NCBI GenBank assembly: GCA_937906775.1
Contig: CALCUD010000153.1
Location: 1-10,054 of the forward strand
Length of the DNA: 10,054 nt
Reading direction: 5' to 3'
From: an uncultured Clostridia bacterium
GTDB taxonomy: Bacteria > Bacillota > Clostridia > Christensenellales > Aristaeellaceae
In this document: in pieces, positions 1 to 5,512 of the stretch
Position numbering within the stretch: position 1 is the stretch's first letter
Layout of the letters: each line of letters opens with the position of its first letter
Notes under the pieces: model-generated
Databases searched by the model: none
What the model was told of the DNA's origin: nothing
What the model saw: only the letters and a program-made list of their open reading frames with translations
Translations under genes and position numbers: made by a program

Positions 1-85
1 AGTAATATGGTCATGAATGCTCTCCAAATGGAGGTAATGTAATGATTCGCCTGACGATGGGGCAAGCCCCATACCCCAGGATACG

Positions 86-108
86 AAAAAAGCCGGCATT
101 AAGCCGGT
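86..108 (-). terminator. Intrinsic terminator behind the toxin remnant
   Basis: Read on the minus strand, CCGGC (107-103), a 5-nt loop TTAAT and GCCGG (97-93) are followed by C and a run of six T (91-86). The hairpin starts immediately after the TGA of the yafQ-like remnant, where a terminator for the riboswitch-controlled unit is expected. The stem is only five G/C pairs, so the T-run carries much of the call. Confidence 0.6.
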
Positions 109-308
109 CATTTGCCAAACAAGTCGGCGTGGGTTCCTGTTCTTGACAAGGTCAATATCAGAACATCGTTTTCAATCCGATAGATCAGCAGCCAGTCCGG
201 CTGGATATGGCATTCACGATGCCCGATCCAATTACCGGATAACGGATGATCATGATTTTTCTACGGCAATTCTTTCCCTTCAGAAAGCAGACGGACCCCG
301 TCATTCAT
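108..308 (-). pseudogene. Decayed YafQ/RelE-family type II toxin gene
   Basis: The minus frame ending in TGA at 108-110 carries the C-terminal half of a YafQ-type mRNA interferase. HPLSGNWIGHRECHIQPDW is followed by LLIYRIENDVLILTLSRTG and THADLFGK. The family's conserved LSGNW, RECHI, PDWLLIYR, LTRTGTH-like and DLF blocks are all there in order. In the same frame upstream is GVRLLSEGKELP, matching the LxxGxxLP segment, but the next codon is TAG (261-263) where the family usually has Glu, so one G-to-T change from GAG would explain it. About 40 N-terminal residues are missing; the frame instead meets the 3' end of the 104-residue gene, and its first ATG (306-308) overlaps that gene's stop. 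No cognate antitoxin is recognisable. As it stands it can only make a 15-residue peptide, so it should be inactive. Confidence 0.75.
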
Positions 309-615
309 TCTCCCTGCTTAAAAACTCATCCACAGAGAAAACACATTCCGGATACGCATGGGCGTACTGTGAAGCCACATACAGCGGCATACCGGTGAAA
401 GATCTTCCGCCGTGTTCGGACCAGATGAAGATCGAATTGAGTCTGTTCATCGGCAGAGGCTGATCGGGATTTGGTTTTCCCGGCTGTCCGGATCCGGCGG
501 TTTCATTTCTGTGAGGAATACCGTGATCCGCCAGCCAACGGCGCAGGCGCGGTTCTTCTTCATTTCGGAAGACGATCATGCATTCCGGGATAAACGAGTT
601 CAGTCTGTTCAACAT
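301..615 (-). CDS. Unknown 104-residue protein under SAM-riboswitch control
   Basis: I do not recognise this protein. It has 104 residues, no signal peptide and no membrane segment, and is likely cytoplasmic. Two similar segments occur, LNRLNSF near residue 2 and MNRLNSIFIW near residue 56. The C-terminal third is aromatic-rich (YVASQYAHAYPECVF). Only two cysteines occur, so there is no zinc-finger pattern. The start is well supported: AAAGGAG (631-625) lies 9 nt before the ATG (615-613). The gene follows a SAM-I-clan aptamer with terminator and a second hairpin covering its ribosome binding site, so it should be expressed when S-adenosylmethionine is low. That links it by context to methionine or SAM supply, though not to a known reaction. 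The 3' end overlaps a dead toxin gene, so the C-terminus could be altered. The coding call is good; the function is open. Confidence 0.65.
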   Translation of the reverse strand: MLNRLNSFIPECMIVFRNEEEPRLRRWLADHGIPHRNETAGSGQPGKPNPDQPLPMNRLNSIFIWSEHGGRSFTGMPLYVASQYAHAYPECVFSVDEFLSRENE

Positions 616-621
616 GGTTCA

Positions 622-654
622 GCACTCCTTTTTCATATGTTGCCTGAGGAGTGC
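622..654 (-). promoter_or_regulatory. Hairpin sequestering the ribosome binding site of the 104-residue gene
   Basis: On the minus strand GCACTCCT (654-647) and AGGAGTGC (629-622) form a perfect 8-bp inverted repeat with a 17-nt loop. The second arm contains the GGAG of the ribosome binding site for the ATG at 615. When formed, the stem would hide the Shine-Dalgarno sequence. It lies just after the riboswitch terminator, so the leader may control both transcription and translation. The pairing is seen in the sequence; the regulatory effect is inferred. Confidence 0.5.
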
Positions 655-692
655 AAAAGAAAACGCAGTCCCATCGTATCGACAGGACTGCG
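655..692 (-). terminator. Riboswitch expression-platform terminator
   Basis: On the minus strand CGCAGTCC (692-685), a 13-nt loop and GGACTGCG (671-664) form a perfect 8-bp stem, followed by TTTTCTTTT (663-655). It sits between the SAM aptamer and its gene. The alternative pairing is also present: GTCCTGTCG (688-680) can pair over 9 bp, with two G-U pairs, to CGATAGGGC (714-706), which includes the 3' strand of aptamer helix P1. Formation of P1 with ligand would free the terminator, which is the usual OFF-switch logic. Confidence 0.8.
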
Positions 693-705
693 GGAGATCC
701 GTCCG

Positions 706-791
706 GCCCTATCGGTCAAGCTTTAGCACCTTGCCACCCGGCAGGTTGCTGTGCGGTCACAGGGCTTGTCCCTCGCGCACTCTTCATAGGC
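706..791 (-). promoter_or_regulatory. SAM-I-clan riboswitch aptamer
   Basis: The minus strand matches the SAM-I core in order: CCTAT (P1), AAGAG, GAGGGA, GCCC, TGTGA, AGCAACC, AAGGTGCTAA and closing ATAGG (P1). Helices check out: P1 pairs CCTAT (790-786) with ATAGG (712-708). P2 pairs GTGCG with CGCAC and encloses the GAGGGACAAGCCC element. P3 pairs ACCTGCC with GGCAAGGT, with one bulged A. There is no room for the usual P4 hairpin between GCTAA and the P1 3' strand, which resembles the SAM-I/IV-variant layout more than classical SAM-I; the exact subclass is uncertain. The riboswitch senses S-adenosylmethionine and, from the terminator/antiterminator downstream, should switch expression off. 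Known targets in Bacillota are methionine and cysteine biosynthesis or transport genes; here the target is unknown. Confidence 0.85.
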
Positions 792-797
792 GGGAAT

Positions 798-826
798 ATC
801 ATAGCACGGATGACAGCAAAGCGCAA
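798..826 (-). promoter_or_regulatory. Probable sigma-70-type promoter for the riboswitch leader
   Basis: On the minus strand TTGCGC (826-821) and TATGAT (803-798) are separated by 17 bp. The -10 box matches consensus at five of six positions; the -35 box keeps only TTG. A start about 7 nt further on would fall at the 5' strand of aptamer helix P1, which fits a leader transcript. Confidence 0.5.
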
Positions 827-901
827 GGCTTTCAGGTGCCGGAAGGGCTGCCGCGGACAACTCAGAACCGCCCCGCGTGACATGAAAGGTCAGAAAACAG
901 G

Positions 902-930
902 TTGATTTGATCCTGATATTGCAGTAATGT
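902..930 (+). promoter_or_regulatory. Weak candidate promoter for the zinc-ribbon gene
   Basis: TTGATT (902-907) and TAATGT (925-930) lie 17 bp apart upstream of the gene at 1007. The -10 box keeps only the first, second and last consensus bases. I found no better pair between the divergent riboswitch leader and the gene, and nothing else recognisable in 827-960. Confidence 0.25.
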
Positions 931-965
931 ATCGATGAGGGAGAATGACAGTCGGTCTGGCGGAT

Positions 966-983
966 GACCGCGGTTCCGCGGTC
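966..983 (+). repeat. Perfect inverted repeat just upstream of a ribosome binding site
   Basis: GACCGCGG (966-973) and CCGCGGTC (976-983) are perfect complements with two bases between them. In RNA this gives a 7-bp stem closed by GTTC, ending 7 nt before the AAGGAGG of the following gene. There is no T-run, so it is not a terminator. It could be a protein-binding operator or a 5'UTR hairpin. Confidence 0.4.
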
Positions 984-1006
984 CGGGATAAAGGAGGTCT
1001 GTCCGG

Positions 1007-1537
1007 ATGAAATTGATCAGAATGAAGTGCCCGGATTGCGGAAGCATTCTGGACATCGATCCCGAAAGGAAACAGGTCCTGTTCTGCCAGCATTGCGGAT
1101 CGAGGCTGATGATCGGCGAAGAGACCGCGAAGCTTTCCCCGGACGATCCGGAAAAGGCCGGATACGCGTTTGAGCAGGGCCGGATCAGAGCGCAGAAGGA
1201 AGAGATGCGGAAGGAACGCGAAAAGCAGGAAAAGATCGCCGGGGCCCAGCGCGTGATGGAGGAAAACCGTCAGAAACATTACGCGATGGCGGAACGGGAA
1301 ATGGCGTCCCGCAACGGAAAGTATACGCTGTACGGCTGGCTGGTTTTTGTCGCTGTCGTGATCGCTCTGATCCTTATTCCCGGGAACGCGGTCGTGAAAG
1401 TGTTCCTCGGTTTCCTGGCCGGGATCATTATCTTATGGGTCACATCGGATCAATGCAAAAAAGACTACAGGCATTCCTATACGACCCGCGTCGAAACGGA
1501 TGACGAGGGGAATATCATTCACGCGGAGAAGCATTGA
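1007..1537 (+). CDS. Zinc-ribbon membrane protein of unknown function
   Basis: The 176-residue protein starts at an ATG with AAGGAGG (991-997) 9 nt upstream. It begins with a four-cysteine zinc ribbon, CPDC at 8-11 and CQHC at 27-30, probably binding one Zn. A highly charged Lys/Glu/Arg helix follows at about 55-105 and is likely a coiled coil. Two adjacent hydrophobic segments at about 109-124 and 128-146 suggest a hairpin in the membrane with ribbon and helix in the cytoplasm. A short charged tail ends in HAEKH. Ribbon-plus-membrane proteins of this sort are common in Clostridia and mostly uncharacterised, so no function is assigned. It stands alone between a divergent riboswitch unit and the convergent hexuronate operon. 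Confidence 0.8.
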   Translation: MKLIRMKCPDCGSILDIDPERKQVLFCQHCGSRLMIGEETAKLSPDDPEKAGYAFEQGRIRAQKEEMRKEREKQEKIAGAQRVMEENRQKHYAMAEREMASRNGKYTLYGWLVFVAVVIALILIPGNAVVKVFLGFLAGIIILWVTSDQCKKDYRHSYTTRVETDDEGNIIHAEKH

Positions 1538-1550
1538 TTGTGATGCTTCT
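1527..1550. terminator. Hairpin spanning the stop codons of two convergent genes
   Basis: AGAAGCAT (1527-1534) and ATGCTTCT (1543-1550) form a perfect 8-bp stem with an 8-nt loop. It covers the TGA of the zinc-ribbon gene and touches the TAA of uxaA, so both transcripts would carry it. No T-run follows on either strand, so it is a weak terminator at best or a 3'-end stabilising hairpin. Confidence 0.4.
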
Positions 1551-3031
1551 TACAAGGTTACTCCCGATTTGAAAATAGCCAGATCATGGAATCCGCGGTG
1601 TTCGCTGCACACTTTTTTTCCGTTTGCCACGTCAAGCACATAATTCATCAGATCCTGCGCGGCTTCTTCTTTCGTGCGGCCTTCCAGCAGACAGCCCGCG
1701 TTGAAATCGATCCAGTTGCGTTTACGGACGGCAAGCTCTGTGTTGCTGGCGATTTTCACCGTGGGCACAGGGGAGGCGAAGGGCGTTCCGCGCCCTGTGG
1801 AAAACAGAATGATCTGGGCCCCTGCCGCGGCCAGCGCTGTGGACGCGACCAGGTCGTTTCCGGGGGCGGACAGCAGGTTCAGGCCGCGGCAGGTGACGGA
1901 TCCGCCATATGGCAGGACATCCGCGATCTTTGCCTTTCCGCTTTTCTGGGTGCAGCCGAGCGCCTTGTCCTCCAGGGTGGAGATTCCGCCGGCTTTGTTT
2001 CCCGGAGAGGGATTCTCATAGATGGTCTGACGGTAACTTTCGAAATAATCCTTGAAATCATTGATCAGAGCAACCGTTTTCCGGAAGGTTTTTTCGTCCC
2101 TGCACCGCTCCATCAGGATGGTTTCAGCGCCAAACATTTCAGGCACTTCCGTCAGAACGGTGCTGCCGCCCTGCGCGACCAGTTTATCGGAAAAAGCGCC
2201 GATAACGGGATTGGCGGTGATGCCGGAGAAGCCGTCAGACCCGCCGCATTTCAAACCGACAACCAGGTCGCCTGCGTCACAGGGTACACGGACATCGCTG
2301 TCCATCTGATCTTTCAGCTCTTTCAGAAGCTTCATTCCTTCAGCGATCTCGTCCTCCACGTTTTGCGCGACCAGATAGCGGACGCGACGGCTCCCGGGAT
2401 CGGCAATGTAGTTTTTGAGAATTTCCACCCCGCTGTTTTCGCAGCCCAGGCCCAGCACAAGAACGCCGCCGGCGTTGGGATGGCTGATCAGTCTGCCCAG
2501 CACGGTCCGGGTATTCTCCTGATCTTCACTCATCTGAGAACAGCCGTAGGGATGACGGAAAGCCAGCACGGCGTCCACACCGCCGCCGGAAAAGCTCTGA
2601 GCGGCTTTTTCCAGCTCCAGCGCGACATCGTTGACGCAGCCCACCGTGGGCAGGATCCAAAGCTCGTTGCGCACACCCACCCTGCCGTCTTCGCGGCGAT
2701 ATCCCATAAATCCGGCGGACGGCAAAGGCTCCGGATCCACCCCTGACGGTCTGTATTCATAGGTTGTTTTTCCGGAAAGCAGGGTGCTCAGATTGTGCAC
2801 ATGGATATGGCTGCCCCGGGCAATGTCGCATGTGGCTTTCCCGATGGGATAACCGTATTTGATCACCTTTTCGCCTTGCTGAATATCTTTCAACGCGATT
2901 TTGTGCCCCGCGGGTACCGGCGTTACGGCCGTGATCCGCTGATGACCGGCCTCAAGCACTTCCCCTGCGTCAACGGCACGCAGACAAACCGCTACGTTAT
3001 CTTCCTGATTGATTTTCAGCACGCTTTGCAT
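1550..3031 (-). CDS. uxaA: Altronate dehydratase (UxaA)
   Basis: This 493-residue cytoplasmic enzyme removes water from D-altronate to give 2-keto-3-deoxy-D-gluconate in the galacturonate branch of hexuronate catabolism. The family is Fe(II)-dependent. The N-terminal ~90 residues are a SAF domain (GHKIALKDIQQGEKVIKYGY, then HIHVHN). A linker leads to the catalytic domain, which opens with GYRREDGRVGVRNELWILPT and VGCVN and contains RHPYGCSQM, LGLGCENSG and LKCGGSDGFSG, all typical of UxaA/GarD-type dehydratases. Length matches the usual ~495 residues. I chose the ATG at 3031 because GGAGG lies 5 nt upstream; an in-frame ATG at 3052 would overlap uxaB and lacks a site. The uxaB stop is 1 nt upstream, so the two are co-transcribed and probably translationally coupled. 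Confidence 0.93.
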   Translation of the reverse strand: MQSVLKINQEDNVAVCLRAVDAGEVLEAGHQRITAVTPVPAGHKIALKDIQQGEKVIKYGYPIGKATCDIARGSHIHVHNLSTLLSGKTTYEYRPSGVDPEPLPSAGFMGYRREDGRVGVRNELWILPTVGCVNDVALELEKAAQSFSGGGVDAVLAFRHPYGCSQMSEDQENTRTVLGRLISHPNAGGVLVLGLGCENSGVEILKNYIADPGSRRVRYLVAQNVEDEIAEGMKLLKELKDQMDSDVRVPCDAGDLVVGLKCGGSDGFSGITANPVIGAFSDKLVAQGGSTVLTEVPEMFGAETILMERCRDEKTFRKTVALINDFKDYFESYRQTIYENPSPGNKAGGISTLEDKALGCTQKSGKAKIADVLPYGGSVTCRGLNLLSAPGNDLVASTALAAAGAQIILFSTGRGTPFASPVPTVKIASNTELAVRKRNWIDFNAGCLLEGRTKEEAAQDLMNYVLDVANGKKVCSEHRGFHDLAIFKSGVTL

Positions 3032-3032
3032 G

Positions 3033-4505
3033 TCAGCCTCCGAACTTTTCATTCAGCACGGTCTTCATCCCGCGGGCAAGGATATCCCTGTAGCTTCCCA
3101 GCACGGATTCCTCCAATCCGGCCACAGAAGTGAGATCCTGACCCCAGAATTCTTCGAAAGAAAGGAAGTCGTGCACCAGCGCCTCATCGCTCTTCCGGTT
3201 TCCTTCGGCAAAGAAGTTCAGCACATTGGCGTCGTCCTTCAGCACATAGGCCTCGCTTCCCCGGCTGCAGACCAGCGTTCCGTCCTGCATGCGGCCGCCA
3301 TGATACAGCGCCGCCAGACTGGCCAGGGAGAAGGTGAGACGGGCCGGCAGGGCGCGGTTCTTTTCCACATAGCCAAGGAGGCTGGGAAGGCAGCGGGCGC
3401 GCCATTTGCTGACGCAGTTCAGGCAGATATCCAGCAGACGGTGCTTGATAAAGGGATTATTAAAGCGGTCGGTTACAGCCTGGGCAAAAGAGATCAGGTC
3501 GGCCTCGGGCAGATTCAGGGTGGGAATCACCTCATCATACAGGGTCTTCTGCATGAAGGTCTTTATGACGTCATCCTGCATGGCTTCCAGCACGATGTTA
3601 TAGCCGCACTGGAACGCAGCCGGCACAAAGGAGGTATGCGCGCCGTTGAGAATGCGCACCTTGCGCTGTTTATAGGGCTTCTGATTGTCCGTATAGAGAA
3701 CGGGTAAACCGCACTGGGGGAAAGGAAGCTCATCCGACAGATCACGGGGAGACTCAATGACCCACAGGCCAAAGGGTTCGCCGGTGACCAGCAGCTGATC
3801 CTGATAGCCGATCTTTTCCCATGCGGCTTCGCGTTCCAGAGGATCGCGGATGGCGCCGGTAACGATGCGGTCGACTAAAGTGGACGTGAATACGCAGGCC
3901 TGATCCAGCCAGCTCAGGAACCGGCTGCCTAAATTCCATTCCTTTGCCAGCGCCGTTACGCATTCTTTCAGATGCGCGCCGTTATCGTCGATCAGCTCTA
4001 CCGGAAGGATCACCACACCCTTATCATCGGCATAACGGAAGGCTTCCGCACGTTCAAACAGGAATTTGCACAGCTTCCCGGGATAGGTGCGGGGCGGGCA
4101 TAATTCAAACCTGTCATTCCGATCCAGAACGATCCCGGCTTCCGTGGTGTTGCTGATGATATAACGCAGAGAGTCCAGCCTGGCATAATCGCTGTATTTC
4201 GGATACTCTTCGTACGGATCCACGGCGTCCTGCACGGAGGTGATCAGACGGGTCTGCTCAGCAGGAACGCCGTCAACAAGCCCGCGCAGCATGACGGTAT
4301 AAAGACCTTCCTGCGCGCGGAAGGCGTCCAGGCTGCCGAAGGGAATGGGCTTTACGATCACAATACCGGCGTCGAGGCCGGTTTTTTCGTTGGCGATATC
4401 GATCATATAGTCAGCAAACGCGCGAAGAAAATTTCCTTCCCCGAACTGCAATACTTTCACCGGCCGTTTTTGAACCGCGCGACCGTTTTCGTTAATCTTT
4501 TCCAT
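3033..4505 (-). CDS. uxaB: Tagaturonate reductase (altronate oxidoreductase, UxaB)
   Basis: This 490-residue cytoplasmic enzyme reduces D-tagaturonate to D-altronate with NADH, feeding the dehydratase encoded next. It belongs to the mannitol dehydrogenase/polyol-specific long-chain dehydrogenase family. The Rossmann nucleotide-binding motif is near the start (VLQFGEGNFLRAFADYM, about 18-34). The middle carries VDRIVTGAIRDP, and the C-terminal domain has the catalytic block VRILNGAHTSFVPAAF with its conserved Lys-Asn-His pattern. Length is close to the family's ~480. The start at 4505 has GGAGG 8 nt upstream; an ATG at 4595 in the same frame would lie inside the promoter and adds an uncharacteristic Cys-rich leader, so I rejected it. 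It is first gene of the uxaB-uxaA operon. UxaC and the KDG kinase/aldolase are not in the window. Fructuronate reductase (UxuB) is the close alternative, but pairing with uxaA favours UxaB. Confidence 0.9.
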   Translation of the reverse strand: MEKINENGRAVQKRPVKVLQFGEGNFLRAFADYMIDIANEKTGLDAGIVIVKPIPFGSLDAFRAQEGLYTVMLRGLVDGVPAEQTRLITSVQDAVDPYEEYPKYSDYARLDSLRYIISNTTEAGIVLDRNDRFELCPPRTYPGKLCKFLFERAEAFRYADDKGVVILPVELIDDNGAHLKECVTALAKEWNLGSRFLSWLDQACVFTSTLVDRIVTGAIRDPLEREAAWEKIGYQDQLLVTGEPFGLWVIESPRDLSDELPFPQCGLPVLYTDNQKPYKQRKVRILNGAHTSFVPAAFQCGYNIVLEAMQDDVIKTFMQKTLYDEVIPTLNLPEADLISFAQAVTDRFNNPFIKHRLLDICLNCVSKWRARCLPSLLGYVEKNRALPARLTFSLASLAALYHGGRMQDGTLVCSRGSEAYVLKDDANVLNFFAEGNRKSDEALVHDFLSFEEFWGQDLTSVAGLEESVLGSYRDILARGMKTVLNEKFGG

Positions 4506-4561
4506 CCGTTGATCCTCCCGCCCTGTTTTCAGGTAAGTATGTAAACACTGACAAACTGCCA

Positions 4562-4578
4562 TGCATATTCTACATGCA
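4562..4578. promoter_or_regulatory. Candidate operator over the uxaB -10 box
   Basis: TGCAT (4562-4566) and ATGCA (4574-4578) form an inverted repeat whose 7-bp centre contains the -10 hexamer. A repressor bound here would block the promoter. Hexuronate operons are commonly controlled by GntR- or LacI-type repressors, but these arms match no operator I can name, and no regulator gene is in the window. Confidence 0.3.
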
Positions 4579-4595
4579 GAAAATGCTTTGGTCAA
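4567..4595 (-). promoter_or_regulatory. Promoter of the uxaB-uxaA operon
   Basis: On the minus strand TTGACC (4595-4590) and TAGAAT (4572-4567) are 17 bp apart; each box matches consensus at five of six positions. The expected start near 4560 gives a leader of about 55 nt before uxaB. Confidence 0.75.
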
Positions 4596-4620
4596 TCACT
4601 GTCAGGGAAGACCCGCGAAA

Positions 4621-4647
4621 GGATTCGCGCCGTTTCCGGCGAAATCC
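4621..4647. other. Stable hairpin between deacetylase gene and uxa promoter
   Basis: On the minus strand GGATTTCGCCG, a GAAA tetraloop and the complementary arm ending GAATCC form about 11 bp with one bulged C and one G-U pair. On the plus strand it is followed by GCGTTTTT (4648-4655), so it could terminate plus-strand antisense transcription. On the minus strand the following bases contain only three T. It follows the deacetylase terminator and may act as a backup. Confidence 0.4.
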
Positions 4648-4669
4648 GCGTTTTTACCCGGAAGCCGTT

Positions 4670-4709
4670 CAGATATAAAGAATCCGGGCAGCGCGATGGC
4701 GCTGTCCGG
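4670..4709 (-). terminator. Terminator of the polysaccharide deacetylase gene
   Basis: On the minus strand CCGGACAGCGC (4709-4699), loop CATC and GCGCTGCCCGG (4694-4684) give an 11-position stem with one A-C mismatch. A T-rich tail, ATTCTTTATAT, follows. It lies 37 bases after the deacetylase stop and isolates that gene from the uxaBA operon. Confidence 0.7.
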
Positions 4710-4746
4710 TTCGCGTATTCATGGCACGCGTCTTCTTCCGGAAACC

Positions 4747-5373
4747 TCAGTCGACCCGGTCGGCCGTCTGGAAAACATTGCTGTACAGCCGGTTGCGGAC
4801 GGGAACGACCCCGCTCAGCTCAAAGAGCTGACTGCAGGTGACAAACTCGTACCCCCGCTTTTTCAGCTCCGGAACCAGGACGCGGACGGCCTCCACTGTG
4901 TTTTCGTTGTGGAGCATATCGTGGAGCAGCAGGATATCGCCGTCTTTGACCCGGCTGAGGACGGTATCGATCCGCTGCCGCGCGGAGACCGTCGGGACCC
5001 AGTCCTCGCAGCCGAGGCCGCAGATGAAGGGAAGACCGATCTCGTCATACATGGTCTGATTGACCGCGATGAACGGCGGACGGAAGAAATGAGGCGCCTC
5101 GCCGGTCAGCTCCGTGATCTTTTCGGTGCAGGCGGAAACCTCATGGCGGATCTCCTCCGGCGTCATTTTATCCATAAACCCGTGATGCAGGGAATGATTG
5201 TTGATCTCGTGCCCTTCGGCCTTCTCGCGCAGGACCATGGCCGCCGTTTCGGCGGTGATCCGGTCGGCGATCAGGAAAAAGGAGGCGACCGCGCCGTTTT
5301 CCTTCAGGATATCCAGGATCTGGGGGGTGATCTCACAGTTCGGTCCGTCGTCAAATGTCATCGCGATCCGCAT
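4747..5373 (-). CDS. Polysaccharide deacetylase (NodB domain, CE4), intracellular form
   Basis: The 208-residue protein is a single NodB-homology domain. Metal-dependent enzymes of this family remove N- or O-acetyl groups from peptidoglycan, chitin oligomers or other glycans. All motifs are present: TFDDGP at 6-11 (catalytic base D8, metal ligand D9), HSLHH at 60-64 (metal ligands H60 and H64), RPPF at 98-101, the DW pair at 124-125 and LLLHD at 148-152. It should be active. There is no signal peptide or membrane segment, unlike most cell-wall deacetylases, so a cytoplasmic substrate is likely. I chose the ATG at 5373 because GGAGG lies 8 nt upstream; an in-frame ATG at 5379 is only 2 nt from that site. 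It has its own promoter and terminator and diverges from the GH43 gene, suggesting a link to acetylated plant glycans, but the substrate is unproven. Confidence 0.85.
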   Translation of the reverse strand: MRIAMTFDDGPNCEITPQILDILKENGAVASFFLIADRITAETAAMVLREKAEGHEINNHSLHHGFMDKMTPEEIRHEVSACTEKITELTGEAPHFFRPPFIAVNQTMYDEIGLPFICGLGCEDWVPTVSARQRIDTVLSRVKDGDILLLHDMLHNENTVEAVRVLVPELKKRGYEFVTCSQLFELSGVVPVRNRLYSNVFQTADRVD

Positions 5374-5408
5374 CAGCATGGCCTCCGATCTGATTATTTT
5401 CCCGCGCA

Positions 5409-5437
5409 ATTCTATCAATATCGGGGAAACAAGTCAA
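5409..5437 (-). promoter_or_regulatory. Promoter of the polysaccharide deacetylase gene
   Basis: On the minus strand TTGACT (5437-5432) and TAGAAT (5414-5409) are 17 bp apart. Each box matches consensus at five of six positions. The architecture is nearly the same as the uxaB promoter. Transcription should begin near 5402. Confidence 0.75.
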
Positions 5438-5445
5438 GTTCCGGC

Positions 5446-5475
5446 TTGCGCAACGGCGTCCGGTTAGGATATAAT
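5446..5475 (+). promoter_or_regulatory. Promoter of the GH43-acetyltransferase cluster
   Basis: A perfect TATAAT (5470-5475) is preceded at 18 bp by TTGCGC (5446-5451). The start near 5482 leaves a leader of about 30 nt before the GH43 ATG. It is divergent from the deacetylase promoter, whose -35 box is only 8 bp away, so the two could interfere or share a regulator. Confidence 0.65.
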
Positions 5476-5512
5476 ACCCTGTAAAAATTTATGCTTTACG
5501 GAGGAACGGGAC

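Noticed and set aside
1..42. Possible last 13 codons of a plus-strand gene entering from the left (ending ...NALQMEVM, TAA at 40-42)
   Set aside because: Too short to identify and without recognisable motif; the open frame could be chance. The adjoining ATGGGGC/GCCCCAT repeat (57-72) has no T-run and could not be assigned either.
261..263. TAG as a recoded sense codon or translational read-through in the toxin remnant
   Set aside because: None of the intact genes in the window needs an in-frame TAG, and the remnant also lacks its N-terminus, so ordinary decay is simpler.
1586..2746. Long plus-strand open frame of 386 codons
   Set aside because: It is antisense to uxaA, whose family motifs are clear; the composition and lack of a ribosome binding site mark it as a shadow frame of GC-rich coding DNA.
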